Source: Phytomonas francai
Taxonomy: Eukaryota; Euglenozoa; Kinetoplastea; Trypanosomatida; Trypanosomatidae
Direction of reading: 5' to 3'
Assembly (NCBI GenBank): GCA_001766655.1
Contig: MJCC01000003.1
Coordinates: 1,006,480-1,070,479 of the forward strand
DNA: 64,000 nucleotides
A program made the translations under genes and the position numbers. The notes under the pieces are model-generated. The model was not told the DNA's origin and searched no databases. It saw only the letters and a program-made list of their open reading frames with translations. Below, piece after piece: positions 18,300 through 27,234 of the stretch. How positions within the stretch are numbered: position 1 is the stretch's first letter; each line of letters begins with the position of its first letter.

Positions 18300-19577
18300 T
18301 CAAAGATCCATCTGAACCCCCCCAATCACAATAGGCTCGTCGCGAGGCCGGTTTACACTTTTAAAGATCCGATTAAAGCGACGCAAATCGCGTTCAATGA
18401 GCTGGGAGAATGTGCTCGAGGATATTGTCCCTTCCCCTAGTTGCGTCAGAAGGGGCTTAGCAACGCCCAAAAACCGGCTCGCCTCACGCTGCATATTCGG
18501 GTCCAAATCCTCGGACTCGCAGCATTGCACAAGCTGCTCAACTACAGCAACAATCAGGCACTCGTCAAGTTCAGAATCAGCGTCGGAATCATCATCATCA
18601 TCGCCATCATCATCGTCTGGGCCATGCTCATCGTTCAAAACATTAGGCAAAGCATCAGCGCCAGCAGCATCAAAAGAGTCCTTGTCATTCCTTTCACATG
18701 ACACAGTCTCTTCCTCTTGCCCTTGTTCTCCCTCAATTAGGTCGCGCTCGTCGACCGTAAGACAGTACGGTCCATTTCGGATCGCTCGCACGGTGAAGCC
18801 ATCATTATCAACAATTGCCGCCAATCCTGTCTCCAGGGTTTTGCCTTCGTCAGAAATCTCCTCGGTACAAGTCTTCTTATTGTTTATTGGGGGAATATTT
18901 GAATTGGCTTCCTCAGCATCCTCATCACTACCACTACGCAGACGTCTTCGTCCTTGAAAACGTGCGAGCTCCTCTGTTGTCAAGCCACGCCGCAGTTGTT
19001 GCTTTCCAGCCACTGAGGCGGCATCTTTGGCGTCCCGGTTTCCCACATTTAAGCTGTACGGCACGATGGGGACCACCTGTGCACGAATACCCGCACTCGC
19101 TAAGGCGCCCTCCGTCATGGAAATCGCGGAAGGAATGGGAGGGAAGGGTAAAGACTCGGGCGCGAAGCCAGCAACGTCCTCTGCATACCCGCAGCCCTCA
19201 CTCTCTGCTCCCTTCCCATCGCAGGCGTTTTGTGCATCCATCTGCAGCTGCATCAAAGTCTCCGCGTCTGGCTGGAGAGGGTCGGGACACGACACCACAC
19301 GCGTCTGGGGGATTGTTCGTACCAAGGTGCCATTCTCAGTACCCTTTTCCTGTGCGTTCGTCCCTGAAAGGCAACCTGGGCTAGTATCATGACCACATGA
19401 TTGGACGTTATCGTCGTCATCACTGTATAAAAATACGATCTTTGTATGAACTGGGTGTTGGGGAGTTGGCGCGGATGACGCGCTCGCGGCCGCCGCTATC
19501 GTGCTATGGGTGACTTCAGGACTAGAATTATCCACATCCATCGCCGATAAAAGCCGTTGAACCCTGTCCACCATCAT
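18300..19577 (-). CDS. Unknown acidic protein
   Basis: A 425-residue protein I do not recognise. The longest frame starts at 19589 with TTG; the first ATG is 19575-19577 (MMVDRVQRLL), and a splice acceptor lies above it (AG at 19655-19656 and 19652-19653, after a pyrimidine tract at about 19660-19685). It has an N-terminal short helix, Ser/Ala-rich stretches, a segment GLTTEELARFQGRRRLRSGS (about 200-220), a very acidic run (GPDDDDGDDDDDSDADSELDE, about 320-340) and a C-terminal 85 residues that look folded and mostly helical (from CLIVAVVEQLVQCCESEDLD through RDLRRFNRIF). The acidic run followed by a compact helical domain suggests a nuclear or chromatin-associated adaptor, but this is only a guess. 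The C-terminal domain is the part to search with. Confidence 0.7.
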   Translation of the reverse strand: MMVDRVQRLLSAMDVDNSSPEVTHSTIAAAASASSAPTPQHPVHTKIVFLYSDDDDNVQSCGHDTSPGCLSGTNAQEKGTENGTLVRTIPQTRVVSCPDPLQPDAETLMQLQMDAQNACDGKGAESEGCGYAEDVAGFAPESLPFPPIPSAISMTEGALASAGIRAQVVPIVPYSLNVGNRDAKDAASVAGKQQLRRGLTTEELARFQGRRRLRSGSDEDAEEANSNIPPINNKKTCTEEISDEGKTLETGLAAIVDNDGFTVRAIRNGPYCLTVDERDLIEGEQGQEEETVSCERNDKDSFDAAGADALPNVLNDEHGPDDDDGDDDDDSDADSELDECLIVAVVEQLVQCCESEDLDPNMQREASRFLGVAKPLLTQLGEGTISSSTFSQLIERDLRRFNRIFKSVNRPRDEPIVIGGVQMDL

Positions 19578-20186
19578 ATCAACCTTCAAACCTATCCGCT
19601 AATGTAAGGTCACTTTTCCGACTATTTTCTTGGTTTTATTGGCCTTTCTTTCTACTGGAGGGGGGTAATGGCAGCGAAAGGGCAGTCGACACAAATATGT
19701 GTCACGCCTCCGCTTTAAAAGCAAATATATATACAAAAAAAAAAGGTGCAAATATTGACACTCATTTTCATTTTCATCAACTCTGACAAAGAAGTTCGCT
19801 TAGAGCCACTAAACCCCCAGGTGGGCTTTATCAGAAGTAAGAGATTTATTTATTTTCCTTTTTCAAGGTAGGATGTATAAGGGCTTGCAACCGCAAAAGA
19901 CGCATAGTAAGTAAAGGATGTTAAACTTCCAGTAAAAAGAGTTTTGTGAAAATTTGCCTCCATGCTATTTAGAAGAATCACTTTCTTCTCACAGACTGAG
20001 GCCTTTATTTTCTGTAAGAATAAGTGTGAATACTCATATAATAGGAAACATTCTTCCTTTGTAGGGTCAATTAATTTTATGGCAGGAAGAAAAACCATGT
20101 GAAGCATTATAAATTACGAGGGGTGGAGTAACAGCACCCTCCTAGGCCCTCAATAGATATGCCTTCCGTTTTCCCCTCCATCCTTT
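19578..20186 (-). other. Spacer between the Mrp-type ATPase and the acidic unknown gene
   Basis: Contains the splice signal of the acidic-protein gene (AG 19655-19656) and the 3' UTR of the Mrp-type gene. It also holds one ATG-started 85-codon frame on the coding strand, listed separately as a weak candidate. Confidence 0.5.
19850..20107 (-). CDS. Weak candidate small ORF, 85 codons
   Basis: This frame starts with a true ATG (20105-20107), lies on the coding strand and sits in a 600-base spacer. The product would be hydrophobic with mixed composition (starts MLHMVFLPAIKL, ends SYLEKGK). I recognise no domain. No good polypyrimidine tract precedes it and the DNA is as AT-rich as neighbouring non-coding sequence, so it may be chance. 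Confidence 0.18.
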   Translation of the reverse strand: MLHMVFLPAIKLIDPTKEECFLLYEYSHLFLQKIKASVCEKKVILLNSMEANFHKTLFTGSLTSFTYYASFAVASPYTSYLEKGK

Positions 20187-21050
20187 TTACCCCTTCTGCT
20201 CAAAGCTGATTAGGGGCCCTGCTGAAATTCCAGATACGCGGCCTTCAGCGTCCTTTAGAGATTCAAGTTTTTCATGAATTCGCATCGCCAGCTCAAAGTA
20301 CGGCTTTGCTGCCGGAAGCTCCTCGTCACCGCGGAGTGCGGGCGGCATACCCTCGTCCGTATCCGCCATAATGCGTTCGATAAAAGGTATCTCGCCCAGC
20401 AGTGGGACCTGAAGCTCCTCCGCAACTGCTTTCACACCGCCATTGCCAAAAATATAGTGCCTCTTACTGCAGTTATCGCACAGGAAATAGCTCATGTTCT
20501 CCACGAGGCCCAACACGGGTGTGTTGACCGCCACAAACATGTCAATCCCACGACGCACATCAATCAGGGCTACTTTCTGCGGCGTCGACACGATAACGGC
20601 GCCTGACAAGATCACCTCTTGAGTGATCGTGAGGTGTACATCGTTGGTACCTGGCGGCATGTCAATTAGAAGGTAATCCAACTCGTCCCAGTCGGTCTGG
20701 AAAAGGAGTGCACGAATATACTTGTTTATCATAGGACCCCTCACTGCTATCGCTTCGTCGTGAGGTACGATCAGGCCCATGCTCATGACCTTGACGCCGA
20801 AGTTCATGGGCGGCCCGAAACGGTCGCTGCCGGCAACTCGGTACGTCTCCACCTGGGACTGACCTACGCCCATCATGAGTGGAATCGAGGGACCCGTGAT
20901 GTCAGCGTCAACGAGACCTACGTTGAAGCCCATATTCTTGAGGGCCAGAGAAACATTCACGGAGGTGGTGGACTTTCCTACACCACCCTTAGCGCTGCAT
21001 AATGTGATGACACGTTTGACACCTGGTATCTTGACACGGGAAAACTTCAT
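20187..21050 (-). CDS. Mrp/NBP35-family Fe-S cluster carrier ATPase (Ind1-like)
   Basis: A 287-residue SIMIBI P-loop ATPase that carries a 4Fe-4S cluster to target apoproteins. It has the deviant Walker A KGGVGKST at 21-28 with both lysines, the DAD motif (LVDADITGPSIP, about 46-57), LLIDMPPGTND (127-137), and the C-x2-C cluster ligands C191 and C194 (ENMSYFLCDNC). The nearest groups are bacterial Mrp and mitochondrial Ind1/NUBPL, which supplies complex I; the cytosolic NBP35 type would add an N-terminal cysteine motif that is absent here. There is no clear presequence, and an in-frame TAG lies about 27 bases upstream of the ATG, so no longer start is possible. Length is normal for the Mrp core. 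Location therefore remains open. Confidence 0.92.
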   Translation of the reverse strand: MKFSRVKIPGVKRVITLCSAKGGVGKSTTSVNVSLALKNMGFNVGLVDADITGPSIPLMMGVGQSQVETYRVAGSDRFGPPMNFGVKVMSMGLIVPHDEAIAVRGPMINKYIRALLFQTDWDELDYLLIDMPPGTNDVHLTITQEVILSGAVIVSTPQKVALIDVRRGIDMFVAVNTPVLGLVENMSYFLCDNCSKRHYIFGNGGVKAVAEELQVPLLGEIPFIERIMADTDEGMPPALRGDEELPAAKPYFELAMRIHEKLESLKDAEGRVSGISAGPLISFEQKG

Positions 21051-21426
21051 TTTGTGAAATGGAAGAGAGGCTATCTATACCTGTGGGAAGTAATAGCAGG
21101 TATCACAGAGAAAACGAATCTTCTAATAAATAATTTGAAAAATGGAAAAAATGATGGATGTAGTTAATATGTGAAAAAGTTCAATCTAAATAAAGACAAA
21201 AGAACGTAAAAGATACAAATCGACGCGGGTGCTGTTCAAAAGGTGAAAATAAAGGTAAACAACACTAATGTCCTCGGTAGGGATATCGCCTTAGAGTCGA
21301 CACACGCACATTTCCGCCTCCTAGTAATCGTAACAATATAAATCATACGTACAAGCCAAACACAGGAAGCCTTAATGAGAAAAAATGCGCAGTCGTGCTT
21401 TTCTCAATCATCATCGGATTAACGCT
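21051..21426 (-). other. Spacer upstream of the Mrp-type ATPase
   Basis: AT-rich. A pyrimidine tract on minus at 21058-21071 lies directly above the ATG with no AG between, so the acceptor probably lies farther up. The high end is the uS14 3' UTR. Confidence 0.5.
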
Positions 21427-21600
21427 TTAGCGAAGCTTGGTGAAGCCAATGTTCTGGGCATTTTCACGGAAGCACTGGCGGCAAATGTTGAGCTCGTACT
21501 TGCGAATGATGGCCTTCTGATTGGAGCAGATCACGCAGTGTCGAGAGCCTTTGCCCATGCCGATCTTCTGGCGGGAACGCCACTGTTCGAGATGACCCAT
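21427..21600 (-). CDS. RPS29: 40S ribosomal protein S29 (uS14)
   Basis: A 57-residue small-subunit ribosomal protein. It starts MGHLEQWRSRQKIGMGKGSR and carries the zinc ribbon HCVICSNQ ... ICRQCF (two C-x2-C pairs) and the basic tail GFTKLR. Length matches eukaryotic S29 (56-57). The open frame extends eight codons upstream to 21624, but the splice acceptor (minus TTTTAG, AG at 21615-21616) lies inside that extension, so the ATG at 21598-21600 is the start, with a 5' UTR of only about 15 bases. Confidence 0.96.
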   Translation of the reverse strand: MGHLEQWRSRQKIGMGKGSRHCVICSNQKAIIRKYELNICRQCFRENAQNIGFTKLR

Positions 21601-22474
21601 GATGCTCTTTACTACTAAAACCAAATTAGGGAATTAAAAATGTCAGGGCAACGTAAACCCGTAACGAGGCTATGTATTTAAATAAATAAGATGAAAAGAA
21701 GCGAAATATTTTGACGGTACAAAATCATTGGCACACACACACACACACACACACAGTAAACTCTTTCTGTGATATATCCCCCCTACCCCCTTTTGGTGAT
21801 ATCTTGGTAGCGACAATGGATTTTTGTTTTATATGAATTCATCTTGCAATAGCTTCAACGCATGACAATTCATCTTTCGATATGGTTCCTCACTGAGAAT
21901 GATTTATTCGTGTATAGATATATTCCCAAGATGGTAAAATTTCTATGCATGGTACTTAAAAGCAAAAAATAAAACAAAGACTACTTGCTTTCCTCTTCCA
22001 TACTGAAGTTTTCCATTCACAATACTTAGGATTTCCATCGGAAGCAAAAGAAAAGCAAAAAGCTCCTTCAGTTGGGAAGAACAATCAATATAAGCAGTAG
22101 CGTTAAAACATTCCTGATGAGTTGTCCGCCTTAGCTAAAATACTCCCTCAAAGTGATGTATTCAAGACTAAATCGTCATGAATGGTCATTGAAATGCAGT
22201 GAACGCGACATAACAATAAAAAAAAGATGGGACCTTCTGAAATGATATGCCACTAATACCAGAACCATACACTAGTTTTATAAAGAAGAAATTTTTCTCA
22301 AATGTACGGAATGATAAATACAGAAAGTTTCTTATCTTTCTAAGGGATTTTGGAGCATGCATAGATGTCTACAAAATCTGAGGTATTACTGTGACCTGTG
22401 GACATATTTGCAGCAGGAGGTAACTCACTGATGCGGAAATGCGTAGTATTGGCGCTGGCCATCATCATTCACCT
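21601..22474 (-). other. Spacer between the DUF676 esterase and uS14
   Basis: AT-rich; low end holds the uS14 splice acceptor. A CA repeat lies at 21732-21755, about 130 bases above the uS14 ATG. The rest is the esterase 3' UTR, with no gene seen. Confidence 0.5.
21732..21755. repeat. CA dinucleotide repeat
   Basis: Twelve uninterrupted CA units on plus (TG on the transcribed strand) in the spacer above the uS14 gene. Confidence 0.9.
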
Positions 22475-23713
22475 TCACACAGGCAAGGCCAACTCAACCA
22501 GAGGGCAGGTTTGTTCAACCGATTGGATCACCACATCCTTGGCAATGTACTCGCACACGAACCCAAAGATCTCTAGGTTATTACACGGGTATCTGCAAAT
22601 GATCGCACGATGTCCAAATCGTCGCACCTTCATGCGATTCCAGAACCCGCTGCCTCCAAAGTGCTTCACCAGACGTGTCGAGAAGTCCACAAGGCAGTGC
22701 TCAAAAGGCCCGACGCGCTCGATAATGCGCTCCGCAATGGCCCGCTCACGCTGCAGGATGTCCACCGGCCACCGCTCCGGCGTGAGTTCGCTTAGACCAG
22801 AGGCCAGGGCCGATATCAGTTCCTCCCGCTCCGAAACCAGCGGCAATGCTTCGGACACCGGCAACGCCGCAGAGTCATTCTCGCTAATGGCATGATAATA
22901 AGGGCCCTGTTTCTTTTGCATGTGCTTGTGCACGCGAAGCGAGGCCTGATCATTTGATAATATCGAAAAAACAGAGCTGTACGACATTACGGTTTGGTCG
23001 CCCAGGACGCCCACCAAGATGCGCCGCTTGAAGGCCTTCCAGGAATCGAGGTAATGGTCCTGCAGGAGGGTATCCGTCAGGGTGTTGGAAACGAGAAACA
23101 TATCACGCAGGCTAGGGGATATGCGTACGAAGCGGTTCACAACCCACACCTTTACGCGGGAGGGCATGTGTCTGGCACCAGCATGGGGGGTTGCTATTGT
23201 GCAGAACGTCTCCCAGTGCACTTCTACGCGGTCCTTATGGGAGCCTTCGCGGTCTGCGAGATCGTCGCACACGGACTTTTCGGAGGTGAATCCACAGTCG
23301 TGGCTTTTGCGTAGGGAGGCAAGGAGGAGTGGAAGTGCCGCCCGGACGATAAGCCCCCCCATGGAGTGCGCCACAAAGCTAAAGTGTAGGTGTATTGTCG
23401 AGGCCGTTCTGTTGCTTCCATCACTGCAACCTAAATTCCCATCTCCATCCGCCTTCACAGGACGCTTTTCCGCAGCTTTCCGTGACGCTAAAGTGTCCTC
23501 TACTCTCTTTATGATGAAGTTTGCTAGCCTCTCACCACAGATGATAATCCCATCACCCGTGTGACTCCATGAATTAACTGCGGGTTCTAGAATAACGAGA
23601 GTTGTAGACGACGATGCTTCCTGACGCAAGAGTTTAGCAAAGTAACTTAGGTCCTTGGGGGTGCCGTAATAGCCATGTTGAAGCGTAACAAAATGGTAAG
23701 CGTGCCCCACCAT
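22475..23713 (-). CDS. DUF676 lipase-like serine esterase
   Basis: A 412-residue alpha/beta-hydrolase of the DUF676 group (yeast ROG1-like), predicted to hydrolyse lipid esters. The N-terminus gives the first strand and oxyanion region (HFVTLQHGYYGTPKDL, residues 7-22). The nucleophile elbow is FVAHSMGGLIVRAALPLL with Ser117 in the context AHSMGG. ATPHAG, about residue 177, is a second family signature. The catalytic Asp/His cannot be assigned securely. No signal peptide or transmembrane segment is evident, although the C-terminal end is moderately hydrophobic. The start is the first ATG in the frame; no clear splice acceptor is seen in the short stretch above. Substrate unknown. Confidence 0.88.
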   Translation of the reverse strand: MVGHAYHFVTLQHGYYGTPKDLSYFAKLLRQEASSSTTLVILEPAVNSWSHTGDGIIICGERLANFIIKRVEDTLASRKAAEKRPVKADGDGNLGCSDGSNRTASTIHLHFSFVAHSMGGLIVRAALPLLLASLRKSHDCGFTSEKSVCDDLADREGSHKDRVEVHWETFCTIATPHAGARHMPSRVKVWVVNRFVRISPSLRDMFLVSNTLTDTLLQDHYLDSWKAFKRRILVGVLGDQTVMSYSSVFSILSNDQASLRVHKHMQKKQGPYYHAISENDSAALPVSEALPLVSEREELISALASGLSELTPERWPVDILQRERAIAERIIERVGPFEHCLVDFSTRLVKHFGGSGFWNRMKVRRFGHRAIICRYPCNNLEIFGFVCEYIAKDVVIQSVEQTCPLVELALPV

Positions 23714-24370
23714 ATCAACTCTTTCAGTGGCAATAAGTTCTGCTTATCTTTGCTGCCGAAGTCCAAGCGGTCATAAAGAAATACACGCGAAACCCTTTAT
23801 AAAGCGTGTGGAGGAATAATATGAGGAACTAATGTATAGACGAATAAGCAGTATTATGAATAAGTCCAAGCTAAAGAGTAAAACACACTAATACAGCATC
23901 CTCAGGTAAAGAGAAGATATGAAGTTTCCTCTGAGATGCCCAATATATCTAGATAAAGGATAGGAATAAATGAGAGAGAGAGGAAGGAAACGTGTAACAC
24001 CAACGCAATGGGAAAAAAGTGTCTATAGCAATATGGGTCCTCATCCCTATTTGTAGAAGTGGTTAAATGGAACAATCGGATGATTTCATTTTATCTACTT
24101 AGTCAAATATTTTTATTAAGTGTGTCTATGTTTTGAACACATTGAAAGGTGTATCCAGGTTATGCAAATACCTTTTCAACCCATCATAATCGTTTTTCTT
24201 TTTCATATTCATCAGATGGTCTTTTGTTCGAATGTACCATCGACCTGTTCAATGACTAAGCTTACCAAATTTACAACGGGATAGATTGCACTCTGATCCT
24301 ATTCATCGATTCAATCCCCCCTCCCCCACAAATGCACGCACACACACACACACACACACACATACACACC
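23714..24370 (-). other. Spacer between eIF2B gamma and the DUF676 esterase
   Basis: AT-rich, no clear splice signal visible by eye. A CA repeat lies at about 24335-24368, ending next to the stop codon of eIF2B gamma, so it is in that gene's 3' UTR. Confidence 0.5.
24335..24368. repeat. CA dinucleotide repeat at the eIF2B gamma 3' end
   Basis: About 15 CA units on plus with a few interruptions, immediately after the stop codon; the mRNA would carry a TG-repeat at the start of its 3' UTR. Confidence 0.85.
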
Positions 24371-26392
24371 TCAGTTTTCATGATCAACAATACGATCACT
24401 TTCATCTTCCTCAACATAGCAGCGCGGTGCGACGATGCTATTAGTGATTCGCTTCTCTGCGCTGATCACGGCACCCGTCCCCACCACCGAACTGGCGATC
24501 ACCGTTTTCGCTCCGACTTCGACGTTTGCGAGAATAATGCTATCCGTAATGCGAGCCCCTTCCCCTATCATCACGTTTGGTCCGATCACACTTCGGGTGA
24601 TAAACGTGTTCATCGAGGGCACCGACTCCACAAAGCTCTCCACGATATGCACCTGCTGGTCGCCCACGCGTTCCTTTAAGGTGAAAGGGCTGGCGGGAAG
24701 GTTGAGGCGGGCGATCGCGCCCCCGAACGGTATCGGCGGGACGGCCGGAAAGGCGGTGAAGCTACCGGCGCTCCTGTGAGGGGTCGGGCTCGTGGTGGGG
24801 CAAACGCCATACCGATCCGGGCTCTTCGCCCCTGGCCCTGTCGTACGAAACTGCGGAAACATCGGCGACGCCGATTGAAACGTGGAGTCGGGAAATGGCG
24901 GTTGCTGCTGCGATTTAATGGCTATGATTTCCTGGTTGATGGCGTGAAAGTTATCACGGGTGGTGATGCGGTAGACCTTGCACGTCGCATTCGGATGCTC
25001 CTCGACGATGGTGCAGAAAACCCGCAAGTTATCCACCTTCTCTAACAAAAGCTGCCCAGGGACGGCGTTCAGGAGCTGGATGTCGATCGCCTCCGCTGAC
25101 TTCATGAACATCCAGTGGGTTGGAATGGGCATGCCAATCTTTTTATCCGGCGTGTGAAAGACATTCTCGCCGGTGTTAATTGTGGTGTGCTGGTTTCGGG
25201 CAAGGAGCGGAATAATACTCTTGCTCACGCTCTCGTCAGGGATGCCGGCGGACTGGGCTATGAAGTCGAGCACCCAGTGCTTCACAATGTAGACGTTGGC
25301 ATCCACAACATTCGCGGCAAAAGTCAAACTCGGCCGCCGGGCCGCGAAACCCATTGTGATACGCAACTCTGGCTTATCATCAAGTGGGTATATGTAGTAC
25401 AAACGGTGCCGCATTATAGTCTCATCATCGGGGATCAGCGTAGGGGGGGAAACCGAAACTGTGAGGGCATTCGGCACAAAATGGGAGGTGGAGACGCCTG
25501 AAGCCGTCACGTCCGTCGTCGACAAAACCGGCGGCTCGAAACCCTTCCTGACGCCACCTTTGCCGCTATCGCCACCCTCGCTGACGGTCACCATCGTCGC
25601 GGCTTGGTTTTCTTCCTCATAAGCAACACAGGAGTATTCATACGTGAAAGCCTTTCGAACCGGTTCGGCCCTTGCACCGCTTTTTTTCTTTTCTTTGCCC
25701 TTTTCAAGTGTCGGGGGCGCCGCGGGTTCGACATAGGGCCTAAAAAAAAGACTCATAACGGAGGCCAAGGAGGTGTAAAAGCTCGCGACGAAGCGCTCAA
25801 TGTCCATCCCGGCTAAAATTGTATCACAGTTAAGCAGCACGGCATCGCGGTGCATCCCATGAAGGGCGGCGTGCTCAGCGATCAGGGGGTCGCGATTGGG
25901 GGAGGAAACGGTCGGATTCGTGTTGAATCCCGCCACGCCGCCGAGCGTGCCGCCCTCTATGTTCGTATCCGCTGCTCTCGCCTCCTCGCTCACGTAGCCA
26001 TCCGCTCCGGCGCGGTGCATAAACTCCTTGTATTTTAAATACGCCTTTACAGCATCGCACGTTGTGGAAGGGTGGTCGTTGAGAGTGAGGGGTACCAGAA
26101 CAAAGTGAAACTCCACGTCATAGAACTCTCGAGTTAGGTAGGTGTTCAGTGTTGCGTAATCCTCATTTACGCAGAGGAAGAAGGTGCGAAACCCTGCACT
26201 AATCCAAGGAGCGAGACAGTACCAAATAAGAGGTTGGTTGCAGATCCGAAGCATACTTTTGGGCTCAAAAGCGCAGAGCGGCATCAAATCAAGAGACTCC
26301 CCACCGGCAAAAATCACCACATCGAGCATGCAGGTTGATGCATTTTCGTATGGCGGTTGCGCGGCATCACGCATGGAGACATTTTGATTCAT
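24371..26392 (-). CDS. EIF2B3: Translation initiation factor eIF2B, gamma subunit
   Basis: A 673-residue nucleotidyltransferase-fold protein. The N-terminus (residues 23-75: LDVVIFAGGESLDLMPL, then KSMLRICNQPLIWYCL) matches the sugar-nucleotidyltransferase-like domain of eIF2B gamma/epsilon, and the C-terminus (from about 595) is a left-handed beta helix of hexapeptide repeats (SVIGPNVMIGEG, RITDSIILANVEVG, SVVGTGAVIS). There is no C-terminal W2/HEAT domain, so this is gamma, not epsilon. eIF2B exchanges GDP for GTP on eIF2. At 673 residues it is longer than human gamma (452), with low-complexity insertions at about 145-180, 230-320 and 500-590. The coding DNA is fairly GC-rich with plus-strand shadow frames. 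Confidence 0.85.
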   Translation of the reverse strand: MNQNVSMRDAAQPPYENASTCMLDVVIFAGGESLDLMPLCAFEPKSMLRICNQPLIWYCLAPWISAGFRTFFLCVNEDYATLNTYLTREFYDVEFHFVLVPLTLNDHPSTTCDAVKAYLKYKEFMHRAGADGYVSEEARAADTNIEGGTLGGVAGFNTNPTVSSPNRDPLIAEHAALHGMHRDAVLLNCDTILAGMDIERFVASFYTSLASVMSLFFRPYVEPAAPPTLEKGKEKKKSGARAEPVRKAFTYEYSCVAYEEENQAATMVTVSEGGDSGKGGVRKGFEPPVLSTTDVTASGVSTSHFVPNALTVSVSPPTLIPDDETIMRHRLYYIYPLDDKPELRITMGFAARRPSLTFAANVVDANVYIVKHWVLDFIAQSAGIPDESVSKSIIPLLARNQHTTINTGENVFHTPDKKIGMPIPTHWMFMKSAEAIDIQLLNAVPGQLLLEKVDNLRVFCTIVEEHPNATCKVYRITTRDNFHAINQEIIAIKSQQQPPFPDSTFQSASPMFPQFRTTGPGAKSPDRYGVCPTTSPTPHRSAGSFTAFPAVPPIPFGGAIARLNLPASPFTLKERVGDQQVHIVESFVESVPSMNTFITRSVIGPNVMIGEGARITDSIILANVEVGAKTVIASSVVGTGAVISAEKRITNSIVAPRCYVEEDESDRIVDHEN

Positions 26393-26859
26393 GGGTTAAA
26401 CGGGAAAGAACCTGTGATGGAATCGTTATTTTTTATTAAAGATTTCTTTTATGAAATAAATTCTTATTTTTGTGCTCCTTATTATAAACTATATATATAT
26501 ATATATCTGTCTGCGTATGGCTCGTCTTTGTTGTAAAGAGAAAGGAGATAAAAGCACAACCCTGTAGTGATGATCTCGCTATCTACTAATTTTAAACAAA
26601 TAGAAAGAATATGGCAAACGTTGAAACATTTTTCCACCTCAAGTCTTCAACCATTTGGTAATGAGAATTCCATCCTCATCCAAAGGGAATGTTTTCAACA
26701 TTGAATATGTGCTTTTCCTGTTGTTTCTTTCACCCAATTCCCTTACGATACACAAAATCTAGGCCCTCTTAATCATAGATATGTTGTGTTGTGCGTACAT
26801 TGTTGCAAACCTTCCCAGATCTTACTTTGTGCCCATTTAATATACTAAACGAATCTTTG

Positions 26860-26880
26860 CCCCCCCCCCCCCCCCCCCCC
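26860..26880. repeat. C21 homopolymer (G21 on the transcribed strand)
   Basis: Twenty-one consecutive C on plus, followed by A and five more C. On the minus-strand transcript this is a run of G, able to form a quadruplex. It sits between the V-ATPase B stop (27235) and the eIF2B gamma start (26392). Its exact length should be treated with caution because homopolymers are error-prone in sequencing. Confidence 0.85.
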
Positions 26881-27070
26881 ACCCCCAATGCTAACCTATA
26901 TAGAAAACAATGAAATAAGCACCACCACGGCAGAAATGCATCAAAATATGGGAGTTCAAGCATCTGTTTCTTCGTCATCCCACTTCTAACCGAGACTTAA
27001 ACACCGAAATCACAGGGCTTTCCAACCCTTTCAGTCTATAAATGTATCACGATAATGATAGGCCAAAAGG

Positions 27071-27113
27071 TATATATATCTATATATATATAGATAGATA
27101 GATAGATAATATA
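27071..27113. repeat. TATA/GATA microsatellite in the V-ATPase B 3' region
   Basis: A (TA)n stretch followed by four GATA units. Composition is similar to the repeat at 16222-16275 but the unit structure differs. Confidence 0.85.
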
Positions 27114-27234
27114 GAATTCAATATCTAAATAAAAAATAAAAAAAATGGTCCAGTAAATATCAAAATACGTGTCACCCGACGTAAGGGCCCTCCAATCAAG
27201 CTTACGGTTTTGTTGTTGCAATTGTCATTGTTTA

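Larger units (their letters stand above)
26393..27234 (-). other. Spacer between V-ATPase B and eIF2B gamma with several low-complexity tracts
   Basis: AT-rich. From low to high it holds an AT repeat (about 26489-26507), a 21-base C run (26860-26880) and a TATA/GATA repeat (27071-27113). The last lies about 120 bases after the V-ATPase B stop codon, so in its 3' UTR. No gene seen. Confidence 0.6.
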
